From Chloroflexota bacterium (GTDB lineage Bacteria > Chloroflexota > Anaerolineae > J102): 53,764 nucleotides of DNA. Under the pieces are notes generated by a model that was not told the DNA's origin, made no database searches, and saw only the letters and a program-made list of their open reading frames with translations. Below, piece by piece: positions 34,755 through 42,505 of the stretch. Every line of letters begins with the position of its first letter. Within the stretch, counting starts at the first letter, position 1. Location of the stretch: contig JAADGC010000157.1 of the NCBI GenBank assembly GCA_013152585.1, forward strand, positions 1-53,764, read 5' to 3'. The translations under genes were made by a program, and so were the position numbers.

Positions 34755-36944
34755 CTATAAGGTGCGTGCCAATGGCACCAACTTCATGAACCACTGCTGG
34801 CGGGGACGCTCGTATGGCCAATCCATCTCGGACAGGGCTTCGTCCAGCGTTTTGTGGAGAATATGTTTGCCGCGCAGGCCAATACAGCGATAGTCCGGCC
34901 GCTGGCCTGCTTCTATTTTGGCCAGACATTCGATGGCGGCCACGGCAAAACGGCCGGCCAGAATGCGATCAAAAGGCGAGGGGGCGCCCCCGCGCTGGGT
35001 GTGCCCCAACACCACCGAACGCACATCAAAGAGAGCCCCGCCCTCTTCATCCAGAATACGCCGCACCATCGATTGGTCATAGACAGGAGAGGCATTTTCG
35101 CTCTGAATCCAAATCGAAAGCCGCTTCCCCAGCTCGAATCCGTGGCGCAAAGTAGACACATCAGCGGCCAATTGTTGCAGTGTGATCCCTTCCTCGGGCA
35201 AATAGATCCCTTCGGCGCCCGACGCCAGGGCCGCCATCACCGCCAGATAGCCCGAATGATATCCGGCTACTTCCACCACGAAAGCTCGTTTGTTGGCCCC
35301 GGCGGTATCTTTCACGCGGTCGATGGCGGAAACAATGTTATTGAGGGCGGTATCGGTGCCCAACGAAAAATCGGTGAGAGGCAGGCTGTTGGTGATGGAA
35401 GCGGGGATGATGACGGCAGGCAGTTGGAATTCGGGGTGCGCCTGCCGGTGGGCTTGTATCAGGGCCAGATTGCGGTAGGCGTCCAGCCCGCCCACAATCA
35501 CCAGGGCCGAGACCTGGTGCTGGCGCAACACCTGCGCCAACATGGGTAGATCGGCCTCTTGCAGCAAATACCGCCCCGCCCCCAGTTCCGACCCCCCGCG
35601 CCCGGCCCAGCCGCTGACGTCCATCCATCCCAGGGCACGAATATCCTCCTCCAGCAGACCGCTGAAACCATACTGGCCGCCCAGCACGCGGTAGCCCCGA
35701 TTCAGGGCCACCCGGGTCAAAACCTGCACGCACGAATTCATGCCCGGGGCGTCGTGCCCGGCCGTCAGCACCAATAGATTCCCTCGCGAAGCGTCAACGT
35801 CGGGCGCAGACTGGGTCAGGAGTTTGAATAGCTTCAGTTGTTCCTGAAAGCTATGCCCCCGCAATTGCAGGGCAGCATCATAATCTCCCTCGTCGATGCA
35901 TTCGCCCACGCTGCGACTTTGGGTCACCATTTCATCCAGGGGCGTGCTTTGCACCTTGTTCTCGACAATGCCCAACATGCGCGGGGGCGCGTCGGCACCC
36001 ACCGTCATCAGATTCTCGATGGCGGCTGCCCCCAGGCGACTGGCCAACACGCGGTCGAAGGCACTGGGGGCTCCCCCACGCTGTACGTGCCCCAGAACCG
36101 TCACCCGGGCTTCGATGCCGAGGCGCTTCATCAGGATGTCACGCACAGTGTCGGCTTTGAGAGGCAAGCCGTCGGGATGCCGCGCCCCTTCGGACAGCAT
36201 GATGATGGCGTGCTGGCGGCCAGCATCGCGCCCCCGCTGCAGTGAGGCCACCATCTCCCGGTGCCAGCGCGGGTTGAGTTCTTCTTCAGGGACTATCAGC
36301 CAATGGCTGCCGGCGGCCAGGCCCCCGGCCAGGGCCAGATAGCCACAATGCCGGCCCATCACCTCCATGATAAAGGTGCGCTGGTGCGCCGACGCCGTAC
36401 TCGCCAGTTGATCGGCGGCGGTGACAATGCGGTGCAGGGCGGTATCGGCACCGATAGACATATCGCTGCCGTAGGTATCGTTATCGATGGAGCCGGGCAG
36501 ACCGACGACGGCCAGTTGCGGGGGGGCGTCGGCATCTAAAGTGGCCTGACCCGGCGCCAGGGCTTCCTGTAAAAGCTGGGGCCATTCGGCCGCCAGCAGG
36601 TGGGCGCCGGTCAACGAACCGTCACCACCGATTACCACCAGACCGTCTATCCCCAGGCGATACAAGTTCGCGGCTGCCTGACGGCGTCCTTCTCGCCGGC
36701 GAAAGTCGCGGCAGCGGGCGGTGCCCAGCACAGTGCCTCCCCGCTGCAAAATACCGCCCACCGAGCCCCAAGTCATTTTTTCGATGGCCTCGCCGCCATC
36801 GACAGCCCCTTGCCACCCATTATGAATCCCGTACACTTCCAGACCGCCGTGCAATGCCATACGAACGGCGGCGCGGATAGCAGCATTCATGCCGGGGGCA
36901 TCGCCGCCGCTGGTGATAATTGCAACTGCATGAACTTTGGACAT
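34755..36944 (-). CDS. Double-domain 6-phosphofructokinase (eukaryote-like N/C fusion)
   Basis: Phosphorylates fructose 6-phosphate in glycolysis. At 729 residues it is two PFK domains in one chain, against about 320 for ordinary bacterial PFK. The N-half keeps the active site: GGDGS at 106-110, PGSIDND at 150-156 (catalytic Asp154), MGR at 196-198 and GHVQRGGAPS. Gly in both GGDGS and PGSIDND indicates ATP, not pyrophosphate, as donor. In the C-half GGDGS has become GGLDAY (485-490) and PGTIDND has become PASITNS (514-520), so it should be inactive and possibly regulatory. An AGGAG just before the ATG at 36944 decides the start. Confidence 0.92.
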   Translation of the reverse strand: MSKVHAVAIITSGGDAPGMNAAIRAAVRMALHGGLEVYGIHNGWQGAVDGGEAIEKMTWGSVGGILQRGGTVLGTARCRDFRRREGRRQAAANLYRLGIDGLVVIGGDGSLTGAHLLAAEWPQLLQEALAPGQATLDADAPPQLAVVGLPGSIDNDTYGSDMSIGADTALHRIVTAADQLASTASAHQRTFIMEVMGRHCGYLALAGGLAAGSHWLIVPEEELNPRWHREMVASLQRGRDAGRQHAIIMLSEGARHPDGLPLKADTVRDILMKRLGIEARVTVLGHVQRGGAPSAFDRVLASRLGAAAIENLMTVGADAPPRMLGIVENKVQSTPLDEMVTQSRSVGECIDEGDYDAALQLRGHSFQEQLKLFKLLTQSAPDVDASRGNLLVLTAGHDAPGMNSCVQVLTRVALNRGYRVLGGQYGFSGLLEEDIRALGWMDVSGWAGRGGSELGAGRYLLQEADLPMLAQVLRQHQVSALVIVGGLDAYRNLALIQAHRQAHPEFQLPAVIIPASITNSLPLTDFSLGTDTALNNIVSAIDRVKDTAGANKRAFVVEVAGYHSGYLAVMAALASGAEGIYLPEEGITLQQLAADVSTLRHGFELGKRLSIWIQSENASPVYDQSMVRRILDEEGGALFDVRSVVLGHTQRGGAPSPFDRILAGRFAVAAIECLAKIEAGQRPDYRCIGLRGKHILHKTLDEALSEMDWPYERPRQQWFMKLVPLARTL

Positions 36945-37004
36945 AACAACTCCTGAATATTGATTCATGACACAAAGCATCGTGTTTGTCTAGAATGAAC
37001 CTGC

Positions 37005-37057
37005 GGGAGGGAGTCACCGATATTTCGGTGCTGGCAGCACTTCTGACCAGCTCCCGG
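37005..37057 (-). ncRNA. Three-way-junction structure in the PFK leader
   Basis: GGGAG/CTCCC closes two adjacent hairpins: CACCGA with TCGGTG (four-base loop) and CTGGCAG with CTGACCAG (one bulge, five-base loop). Almost every base is paired. It would lie in the 5' leader of the PFK mRNA, about 55-110 nt from the presumed start. It matches no riboswitch class I can recall. Being near-palindromic, it could fold on either strand. Confidence 0.4.
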
Positions 37058-37114
37058 AGCTCAAAAACGGGAACTCATTTTTGCACGATTCCAGAGGGTC
37101 ATTTGCTGATTGAT

Positions 37115-37143
37115 ATTCTAACGTATTTTGGCCTATTTGTCTT
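37115..37143 (-). promoter_or_regulatory. Promoter candidate of the double PFK gene
   Basis: On the minus strand AAGACA, a 17-base spacer and TAGAAT. The start near 37108 gives a 164-nt leader. Its -35 touches the -35 of the divergent kbl promoter. Confidence 0.45.
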
Positions 37144-37170
37144 GGTGGATTATAGTCAACGTGCTATACT
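37142..37170 (+). promoter_or_regulatory. Promoter of the small ORF and kbl
   Basis: TTGGTG, a 17-base spacer and TATACT preceded by TGC (extended -10). The start near 37177 precedes the 46-residue ORF by about 67 nt and kbl by about 233 nt. Confidence 0.6.
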
Positions 37171-37243
37171 GAAGCCATCTCAAAGCCAAGGCAGTCCATC
37201 ATAACACTGGACCCCTTGCTCAACTCACTCAATGGAGCGTGCG

Positions 37244-37384
37244 ATGAGCCAGGCACCAATCCAATCGCCATCAGGTATGCCAGCATGGGATCAATGCTGG
37301 GGGGGTGTATGCTGCATGAGTGCAAATGATACCCGGGAACAGAACAGCGCCCGGACTTTGGTCTTTTTCCACGCTACCGATTGA
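37244..37384 (+). CDS. Small ORF (46 aa) with CWGGVCC motif upstream of kbl
   Basis: ATG preceded by GGAG at good spacing, downstream of a promoter, 46 codons, ending 25 nt before kbl. The peptide has two Trp and three Cys clustered in [10 protein letters not shown], with a polar C-terminus. It could be a leader peptide controlling kbl, a small metal- or redox-binding protein, or a chance frame. No modification enzyme for a peptide natural product is nearby. Codon use is not decisive at this length. Confidence 0.4.
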   Translation: MSQAPIQSPSGMPAWDQCWGGVCCMSANDTREQNSARTLVFFHATD

Positions 37385-37409
37385 TTCAATTCACCTGCCG
37401 GAGAGAGTT

Positions 37410-38603
37410 ATGACCGATCCTACACATAAACACCAGTTTATCATCGACGATCTCAAACGCCTGGAAGCAGAAAGCCTGCTGATCAGCATTCGCACCATTG
37501 AATCTGCTGCGGACAACTGGATGGTGGTGGATGGCCAGCGCGTGCTTAATTTCTGTACCAACAATTATCTGGGCCTGGCCAATCATCCCCGCCTGCGAGC
37601 GGCGGCCCAACAGGCCATTGATCGCTGGGGCGTGGGTCCGGCGGCAGTGCGCACCATTGCCGGCACCACGGCCCTGCATCGTGAGCTGGAACAACGCCTG
37701 GCGGCATTCAAGGGCGTGGAAGATGCACTTTTTGTGCAAAGTGGCTTTAACGCCAATCAGGCAGCCATTGCTCCGCTTGTGGGCAAAGGCGACGTGATCT
37801 TTTCTGATCGGCTCAACCACGCCTCCATAATCGATGGCTGCCGGCTTTCGGGCGCCAAGATCATCGTCTACGCACATTGTGATCCGGCAGACGCCGAGGC
37901 CAAAATCAAAGAGCACCTGCCCCGGTATCGTCGCGGCATGTTGATCAGCGACGGCGTATTTAGCATGGATGGAGATATCGCTCCCCTGGACGGGCTTTAC
38001 GAAGTGGCGCAGCGCTACGGCGTGCTGACGATGGTGGATGATGCCCATGGTGAGGGCGTGTTGGGGCGGGGAGGGCGCGGCATTGTGGATCATTTCGGCC
38101 TGCACGGTCAGTTCGATGTAGAGGTCGGCACGCTTTCCAAGGCCTTTGGCGTGGTGGGAGGCGTGATTGCCGGCAAGAAGATCATCGTTGATTATATCCG
38201 CCAAAAGGCCCGACCCTTCCTCTTTTCCAGCGCCACCACGCCGGCCGACACCGCCGCTTGTCTGGCCGCAGTGGATGTGCTGGAAGAAAGCGAGGATCTG
38301 GTGCAAAAACTGTGGGACAATGCCCGCTATTTGCGCACCGGCATGGATGATCTGGGCTTCGATACCGGCCACAGCCAGACGCCCATCCTGCCCATCATGC
38401 TCGGCGAGGCCAAATTGGCCAAGACCTTCAGCCGCCGTCTTTTCGAAGAAGGCGTCTTTGCCATGAGCATCGGTTTCCCCACGGTTCCCCAAGGCCTGGC
38501 CCGCATCCGCGTCATGAATACCGCCGCCCACAGTCAGGACGATCTTGATTTCGGCCTGAAAGTGTTTGCAAAAGTAGGCCGCGAGCTGGGCGTCATTGCT
38601 TGA
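37410..38603 (+). CDS. kbl: Glycine C-acetyltransferase (2-amino-3-ketobutyrate CoA ligase)
   Basis: PLP enzyme of the alpha-oxoamine synthase family. It cleaves 2-amino-3-ketobutyrate with CoA to glycine and acetyl-CoA, the second step of threonine breakdown. 397 residues; the PLP lysine is Lys244 in GTLSKAFG, with the [23 protein letters not shown] and [10 protein letters not shown] blocks of Kbl. GGAGAGAG before the ATG at 37410 decides the start. Threonine dehydrogenase (tdh), the usual partner, is absent from the window. AONS or serine palmitoyltransferase are less likely alternatives. Confidence 0.9.
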   Translation: MTDPTHKHQFIIDDLKRLEAESLLISIRTIESAADNWMVVDGQRVLNFCTNNYLGLANHPRLRAAAQQAIDRWGVGPAAVRTIAGTTALHRELEQRLAAFKGVEDALFVQSGFNANQAAIAPLVGKGDVIFSDRLNHASIIDGCRLSGAKIIVYAHCDPADAEAKIKEHLPRYRRGMLISDGVFSMDGDIAPLDGLYEVAQRYGVLTMVDDAHGEGVLGRGGRGIVDHFGLHGQFDVEVGTLSKAFGVVGGVIAGKKIIVDYIRQKARPFLFSSATTPADTAACLAAVDVLEESEDLVQKLWDNARYLRTGMDDLGFDTGHSQTPILPIMLGEAKLAKTFSRRLFEEGVFAMSIGFPTVPQGLARIRVMNTAAHSQDDLDFGLKVFAKVGRELGVIA

Positions 38604-38710
38604 GGCTGCTCCCACGCCCACAGACCTCTTCCCACCATTATCAACCTCCCCCCCTACCCCATTCGTAACTACTTAGGTCCCTCAAAAAGTGGCCCTTCCC
38701 TGCTGAATTC

Positions 38711-38779
38711 AACCACAGATGGCACAGACAGCGCCGGTTTGTTGTTACTCATCTGTGAAAATACGTGAAATCTGTGGTT
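38711..38779. repeat. Inverted repeat in the kbl-glpX gap
   Basis: AACCACAGAT and ATCTGTGGTT form a perfect 10-bp inverted repeat with about 49 bases between, including ATCTGTGAAA and ACGTGAAATC. This type of ATCTGTG-rich intergenic sequence is common in many bacterial genomes. It could attenuate read-through into glpX. Confidence 0.5.
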
Positions 38780-38830
38780 AAGAACGAGGATAGCTTAGGT
38801 GTTACTCCCATTCTTTTTAAGGAAGCATTC

Positions 38831-39820
38831 ATGAGTCACCCCCCTGATCGAAACCTGGCCCTTGAGTTGGCACGTGTCACCGAAGCTGCGGCATTGGCCG
38901 CGGGCCGTTGGATGGGCCGCGGCGACAAGATCGCCGCAGACCAGGCTGCTGTTGACGCCATGCGTCTGGTGCTTAACACGGTCGAAATGGATGGCGTTGT
39001 CATCATTGGCGAAGGCGAAAAAGACGAGGCCCCCATGCTCTTCAATGGTGAGCGTCTGGGTACCGGCGCCGCCCCACATGTGGATATCGCTGTCGATCCT
39101 ATCGATGGCACCCGCCTGACTGCCGAGGGGGGGCATGGTGCGCTGGCCGTGGTGGCCATAGCTGAACACGGCACGATGTACAACCCCTTTCATGTGGTGT
39201 ACATGGACAAAATCGCCGTCGGTCCCGAGGCCAAAGGTGCCATTGATGTCAACGCCCCGGTGGCGGCCAACCTGAGCAGCATTGCCCGAGCTCTGAACAA
39301 GGACCTCGACGACGTCACGGTTATGATCCTGGATCGGCCCCGTCATGCCGAACTCATCCAGGAGGTGCGCACGGCCGGCGCCCGTATTCGCCTGATCCGT
39401 GATGGCGATGTGGCGGGGGCTATTGCCACTTGCATGCCTGATTCGGGCATCGACGCTCTCATGGGCATTGGCGGATCGCCTGAAGCCGTGATTGCCGCCG
39501 CCGCCCTGATCTGCCTGGGTGGAGACATGCAATGCAAGCTTTGGCCGCGCAATGAGAAAGAAAGAATGCAGTCACTGGCGGCCGGGCAGGAACTTGATCG
39601 GGTGATCGGGATTACGGACCTCGTACGCGGAGACAATGTTTTCTTTGCGGCCACCGGCATTACCAACGGCGAACTCCTGGACGGCGTGCGTTACTTTGGC
39701 GGCGGCGCCGTGACGCACAGCATTGTCATGCGCTCGCGTTCCGGAACCATTCGCACCATTACAGCCCGGCATCGTTGGGATAAGCTAATGGTCTACAGCG
39801 CCGTGGCTTACGGTGCCTGA
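38831..39820 (+). CDS. glpX: Fructose-1,6-bisphosphatase class II
   Basis: Removes the 1-phosphate of fructose 1,6-bisphosphate in gluconeogenesis, the reverse of the PFK step encoded nearby. 329 residues with the Li+-sensitive phosphatase motifs: IIGEGEKDEAPML, DIAVDPIDGTRLTAEGG and the GIGGSPEAVIAAAAL block of GlpX. AAGGA before the ATG at 38831 decides the start. Some cyanobacterial relatives also act on sedoheptulose 1,7-bisphosphate; that cannot be told here. Confidence 0.93.
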   Translation: MSHPPDRNLALELARVTEAAALAAGRWMGRGDKIAADQAAVDAMRLVLNTVEMDGVVIIGEGEKDEAPMLFNGERLGTGAAPHVDIAVDPIDGTRLTAEGGHGALAVVAIAEHGTMYNPFHVVYMDKIAVGPEAKGAIDVNAPVAANLSSIARALNKDLDDVTVMILDRPRHAELIQEVRTAGARIRLIRDGDVAGAIATCMPDSGIDALMGIGGSPEAVIAAAALICLGGDMQCKLWPRNEKERMQSLAAGQELDRVIGITDLVRGDNVFFAATGITNGELLDGVRYFGGGAVTHSIVMRSRSGTIRTITARHRWDKLMVYSAVAYGA

Positions 39821-39833
39821 GGTAGCGTCCATT

Positions 39834-39992
39834 CGCCGCTGCCTGTCATTCTGAACGGGTTCCAGAAGCCAACCCACATCAAAGAGACAAGCACTTTGAC
39901 GCCGAAACGGGCATCGCCAAGCCAATTCCAGTGAAGAATCTCGCCTTTCATGGGCGGCGAGACCCTTGAGCCTGGCCGAAGGGGGACACAAT
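39834..39992 (+). repeat. 160-bp direct repeat, copy 1
   Basis: Closely matches 40213-40370 from CGCCGCTGCCTGTCAT to ACACAAT. Both contain the potential hairpin TCTCGCC/GGCGAGA around TTTCATG. The TGTCATTCTGA...AGAATCTC words are of a widespread intergenic type. Confidence 0.8.
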
Positions 39993-39996
39993 ATCT

Positions 39997-40096
39997 GTTC
40001 AACCGCATCTCAGGGGGGCTCACCGTGACCTCCGGGAGGTGGCCATGGTATTTTTGCCCCAACAGAGCGTTTTCGGCCACCTCCCGGAGGTCTGAA
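39997..40096 (+). repeat. Dispersed palindromic repeat, copy B
   Basis: Second copy of the repeat at 287-366. Here the two CCTCC palindromes are both perfect (ACCTCCGGGAGGT at 40028-40040 and ACCTCCCGGAGGT at 40079-40091) and are spaced about 20 bases further apart than in copy A. Confidence 0.6.
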
Positions 40097-40212
40097 TCTT
40101 GTTGACAGCGGCCCGCCATTTTCGGTGACCTGCCCCCGCAGGGATTTGATGTGGTTAAGCGGGGACTGAAATCCATGCGGGGATTTCGAATGGTGAGACG
40201 GCGAATTCGATC

Positions 40213-40370
40213 CGCCGCTGCCTGTCATGCTGAGTGGTTTTCTGTAGCCAACAGACATCAAAGAGACATGTCCTTTGACGCCGAAACGGCCATCGCCAAG
40301 CCGATTCCAGCGAAGAATCTCGCCTTTCATGGGCGGCGAGACCCTTGAGCCTGGCGAAAGGTGACACAAT
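40213..40370 (+). repeat. 160-bp direct repeat, copy 2
   Basis: Second copy of the repeat at 39834-39992, ending 34 bases before the -35 of the GntR promoter. Confidence 0.8.
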
Positions 40371-40404
40371 AGAAACATGTGTCATCTTCACCAGACGCCG
40401 GTAT

Positions 40405-40466
40405 TTGACACGAACCTCGACGCATGTTAGTATGTACCTTATAGAACCTCTATAGTCGTCTCTATA
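40405..40466 (+). promoter_or_regulatory. Promoter and operator of the ribose-type operon
   Basis: TTGACA, a 17-base spacer and TAGTAT place the start near 40440. Exactly there lies the palindrome TATAGAACCTCTATA (perfect 6-3-6), followed by a second half-site TCTATA at 40461-40466. This is where a GntR/HutC repressor of its own operon would bind, so autoregulation is inferred. Confidence 0.6.
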
Positions 40467-40484
40467 CCTTTCCAGGAATACTAC

Positions 40485-41279
40485 GTGATGTCAGACCAAC
40501 CTGAATTTGATCGTGAAGGACCTGTACCGATTTATTTACAAATCGAAGATTGGGTACGGCAGAATATTGCCAGTGGGGCGTGGCCAGGTAACTATAAGCT
40601 ACTGGCTGAAGCGGACTTGGCTGCCGAACTTCAGGTCAGCCGCGGGACCGTGCGAAGAGCTATTGCAGATCTGACGAGTGAGGGGCTGCTGATGAGAACA
40701 CATGGTAAAGGCACATTTGTAGCGTCAAATGTATTGCAGCAGCCTCTGGCGGAGCGCTTAGTCACATTTTCGGAGGACTTAATTAGCAAAGGTATCCCCT
40801 TTCGGACGAAGGTACTGACGCAAGAGGTAATTCTATGTAGCAGACGCCTACGCGCCCTGCTATCGATCGCCGTCGACGAAAAACTGCTCTTCTTGAGGCG
40901 GATAAGATATGTCAACGACGAGCCACTTATCCTCTTGAATAATTACGTAGTTTACGCTTCAGCTCCTGGCATAGAGAACGTTGATTTCAAACAACATCGT
41001 TTGTTTGAAATACTTGAAACAGGTTATGGCTTAACACTAGCAGGTGGCAGTCGAACATTTCAAGCCCAACCAGCAAACGCCGAAACAGCGTCGTTACTCG
41101 ACACAAATCAAGCTGCTCCTGTTATGTACATGGAGCAACTCACGCACCTTCAAAGCGGAGCGCCTGTCGAGTTTTCCGAAATCTGGATACGAGGAGATCG
41201 CTTTCGGCTAACTGCATCCGTAAACCGCACCCAGCTTGACGCCGCCGGGGTGGTTGTCTCCGTGTTAGATGACAGGTAA
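40485..41279 (+). CDS. GntR/HutC-family transcriptional regulator
   Basis: 264 residues: an N-terminal winged helix (PIYLQIEDWVRQNI, KLLAEADLAAELQVSRGTVRRAIADL, HGKGTFVA) and a C-terminal UTRA ligand-binding domain from about residue 95. UTRA regulators usually sense a sugar or phosphosugar. The gene heads an ABC-sugar operon and should repress it in the absence of ligand. AGGA is best spaced for the GTG at 40485; the ATG three bases later is also possible. Lower GC than the housekeeping genes around suggests transfer of the operon. Confidence 0.92.
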   Translation: MMSDQPEFDREGPVPIYLQIEDWVRQNIASGAWPGNYKLLAEADLAAELQVSRGTVRRAIADLTSEGLLMRTHGKGTFVASNVLQQPLAERLVTFSEDLISKGIPFRTKVLTQEVILCSRRLRALLSIAVDEKLLFLRRIRYVNDEPLILLNNYVVYASAPGIENVDFKQHRLFEILETGYGLTLAGGSRTFQAQPANAETASLLDTNQAAPVMYMEQLTHLQSGAPVEFSEIWIRGDRFRLTASVNRTQLDAAGVVVSVLDDR

Positions 41280-41324
41280 ATATCCCAGGCATCATTTTGT
41301 TGAGATGTGAAGGAGACGAAAACG

Positions 41325-42356
41325 ATGACCCAACAAACATCCGCCGTTTCATACGACAAGCAACGCCAGACTGTCACTGCGAGGCTAAAAAAGATTCTTT
41401 TAGCCCGTGAGACTGGTGTCTTTGTTGCACTGATATTGATGTGTCTCTTTTTATGGCAAGCAACAGACGCATTTCTCACGGTGCATAATCTGCTTAATGT
41501 CGGCCGACAGATATCCCTCCTGGGCATTATGGCTATCGGCATGACCTACGTGCTAATCGCTCGTGAGGTCGATTTATCGGTCGGTTCGATCTATGCGCTC
41601 GCTGGTCTCATCGCAGGAATGCTTATCGTCGCTCAGTGGAATTTATGGCTGGCCATTGTGGTTGGTTTGATGGTGGGCATGGGGGCGGGATTTGCCAATG
41701 GTGCTCTATCAACATACGGAATGCTACCCTCCTTTATTACCACCTTGGGTATGATGAGCGTCGCCCGCGGAGCAGCGCTGGTGATTACCAATGGCCGACC
41801 AGTCACGATTAATGAGACTGCGGGGGCGGATCCCAAGGCGCTGGAAACCTTTTATTTTCTCGGCCAGGGTTATGTCTTCGAAAAGATACCGATGCAACTG
41901 GTGTTCTTTATTGCCGTCGCCATCATCGGCACAATACTATTATCCAGAACCGTGTTCGGCTTTCGGGTCTACGCCGTTGGCGGCAGTGACAAGGCAGCCA
42001 GAGTGTCAGGCATCAAGGTTTTTAATACCAAGATCTGGACATTTGTGATTATGGGATTTCTCAGCGCCTTAGCAGGCATCCTCAGCCTTGCTTTTCTACC
42101 CAGCGGCCAGGCAGGCCGCACCGGCGTCGGCTTGGAACTTGACGTTATCGCCGCAGCAATCGTCGGCGGAGCCTCTCTAGGCGGCGGTGAAGGCACGATT
42201 CTGGGCACGATTCTGGGCGTGCTTATCATTGGCGTTCTGCGAAACGGTCTTGTGCTCATGCATGTGTCGCCCTTCTGGCAGGAGATTGCCATTGGCGCCG
42301 TCATTATTCTGGCGGTAGGCATCGACAAATGGACAAACGTACGGCGCAGAACTTGA
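41325..42356 (+). CDS. rbsC: Sugar ABC transporter permease (RbsC-like)
   Basis: 343-residue membrane subunit of a CUT2-type sugar importer. It has about nine hydrophobic segments and the family blocks GIMAIGMTYVLIAREVDLSVGS, GMLPSFITTLGMM, FGFRVYAVGGSDKAARVSGI and AAAIVGGASLGGGEGTILGT. AAGGAG before the ATG at 41325 decides the start. It precedes the binding protein and ATPase genes, an order differing from E. coli rbsDACBK. Confidence 0.92.
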   Translation: MTQQTSAVSYDKQRQTVTARLKKILLARETGVFVALILMCLFLWQATDAFLTVHNLLNVGRQISLLGIMAIGMTYVLIAREVDLSVGSIYALAGLIAGMLIVAQWNLWLAIVVGLMVGMGAGFANGALSTYGMLPSFITTLGMMSVARGAALVITNGRPVTINETAGADPKALETFYFLGQGYVFEKIPMQLVFFIAVAIIGTILLSRTVFGFRVYAVGGSDKAARVSGIKVFNTKIWTFVIMGFLSALAGILSLAFLPSGQAGRTGVGLELDVIAAAIVGGASLGGGEGTILGTILGVLIIGVLRNGLVLMHVSPFWQEIAIGAVIILAVGIDKWTNVRRRT

Positions 42357-42463
42357 GATTGAGACTCATTCCTCCACCCAAAGCTTATCACCAAGAGGAG
42401 ACGTCTATGCATTGAATTACAAAAACATGGCGCTCCGCTTCACCACTGATTCACTCACCTATT

Positions 42464-42480
42464 GTCGCAACCATTGCGAC
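42464..42480 (+). other. Hairpin upstream of the binding-protein gene
   Basis: GTCGCAA, loop CCA, TTGCGAC: a perfect seven-base-pair stem in the 149-nt gap before the binding-protein gene. It may protect or process the mRNA in front of this gene. Confidence 0.45.
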
Positions 42481-42505
42481 TAACGAAATTGAGGATAGAG
42501 TAAAA

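Larger units (their letters stand above)
39821..40484. other. Repeat-dense non-coding region before the GntR gene
   Basis: 664 bases without a supported gene. It holds two direct copies of a 160-bp repeat, one copy of the palindromic repeat shared with 287-366, the hairpin GAAATCC/GGATTTC (40168-40187), a CCCCGCAGGGATTTGAT word also found at 48058-48074, and the GntR promoter with operator. Confidence 0.7.

Noticed and set aside
37171-37409. Glycine riboswitch or T-box in the kbl leader
   Set aside because: The only matching word is GGAGAGAG, which is the ribosome-binding site; the conserved riboswitch core, T-box bulge and terminator/antiterminator are absent.
37386-38621. 411-codon minus-strand frame opposite kbl
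   Set aside because: Antisense shadow of a fully recognisable PLP enzyme.
39821-40484. CRISPR array from the repeats before the GntR gene
   Set aside because: Only two long copies with no regular short repeat/spacer pattern and no cas genes nearby.
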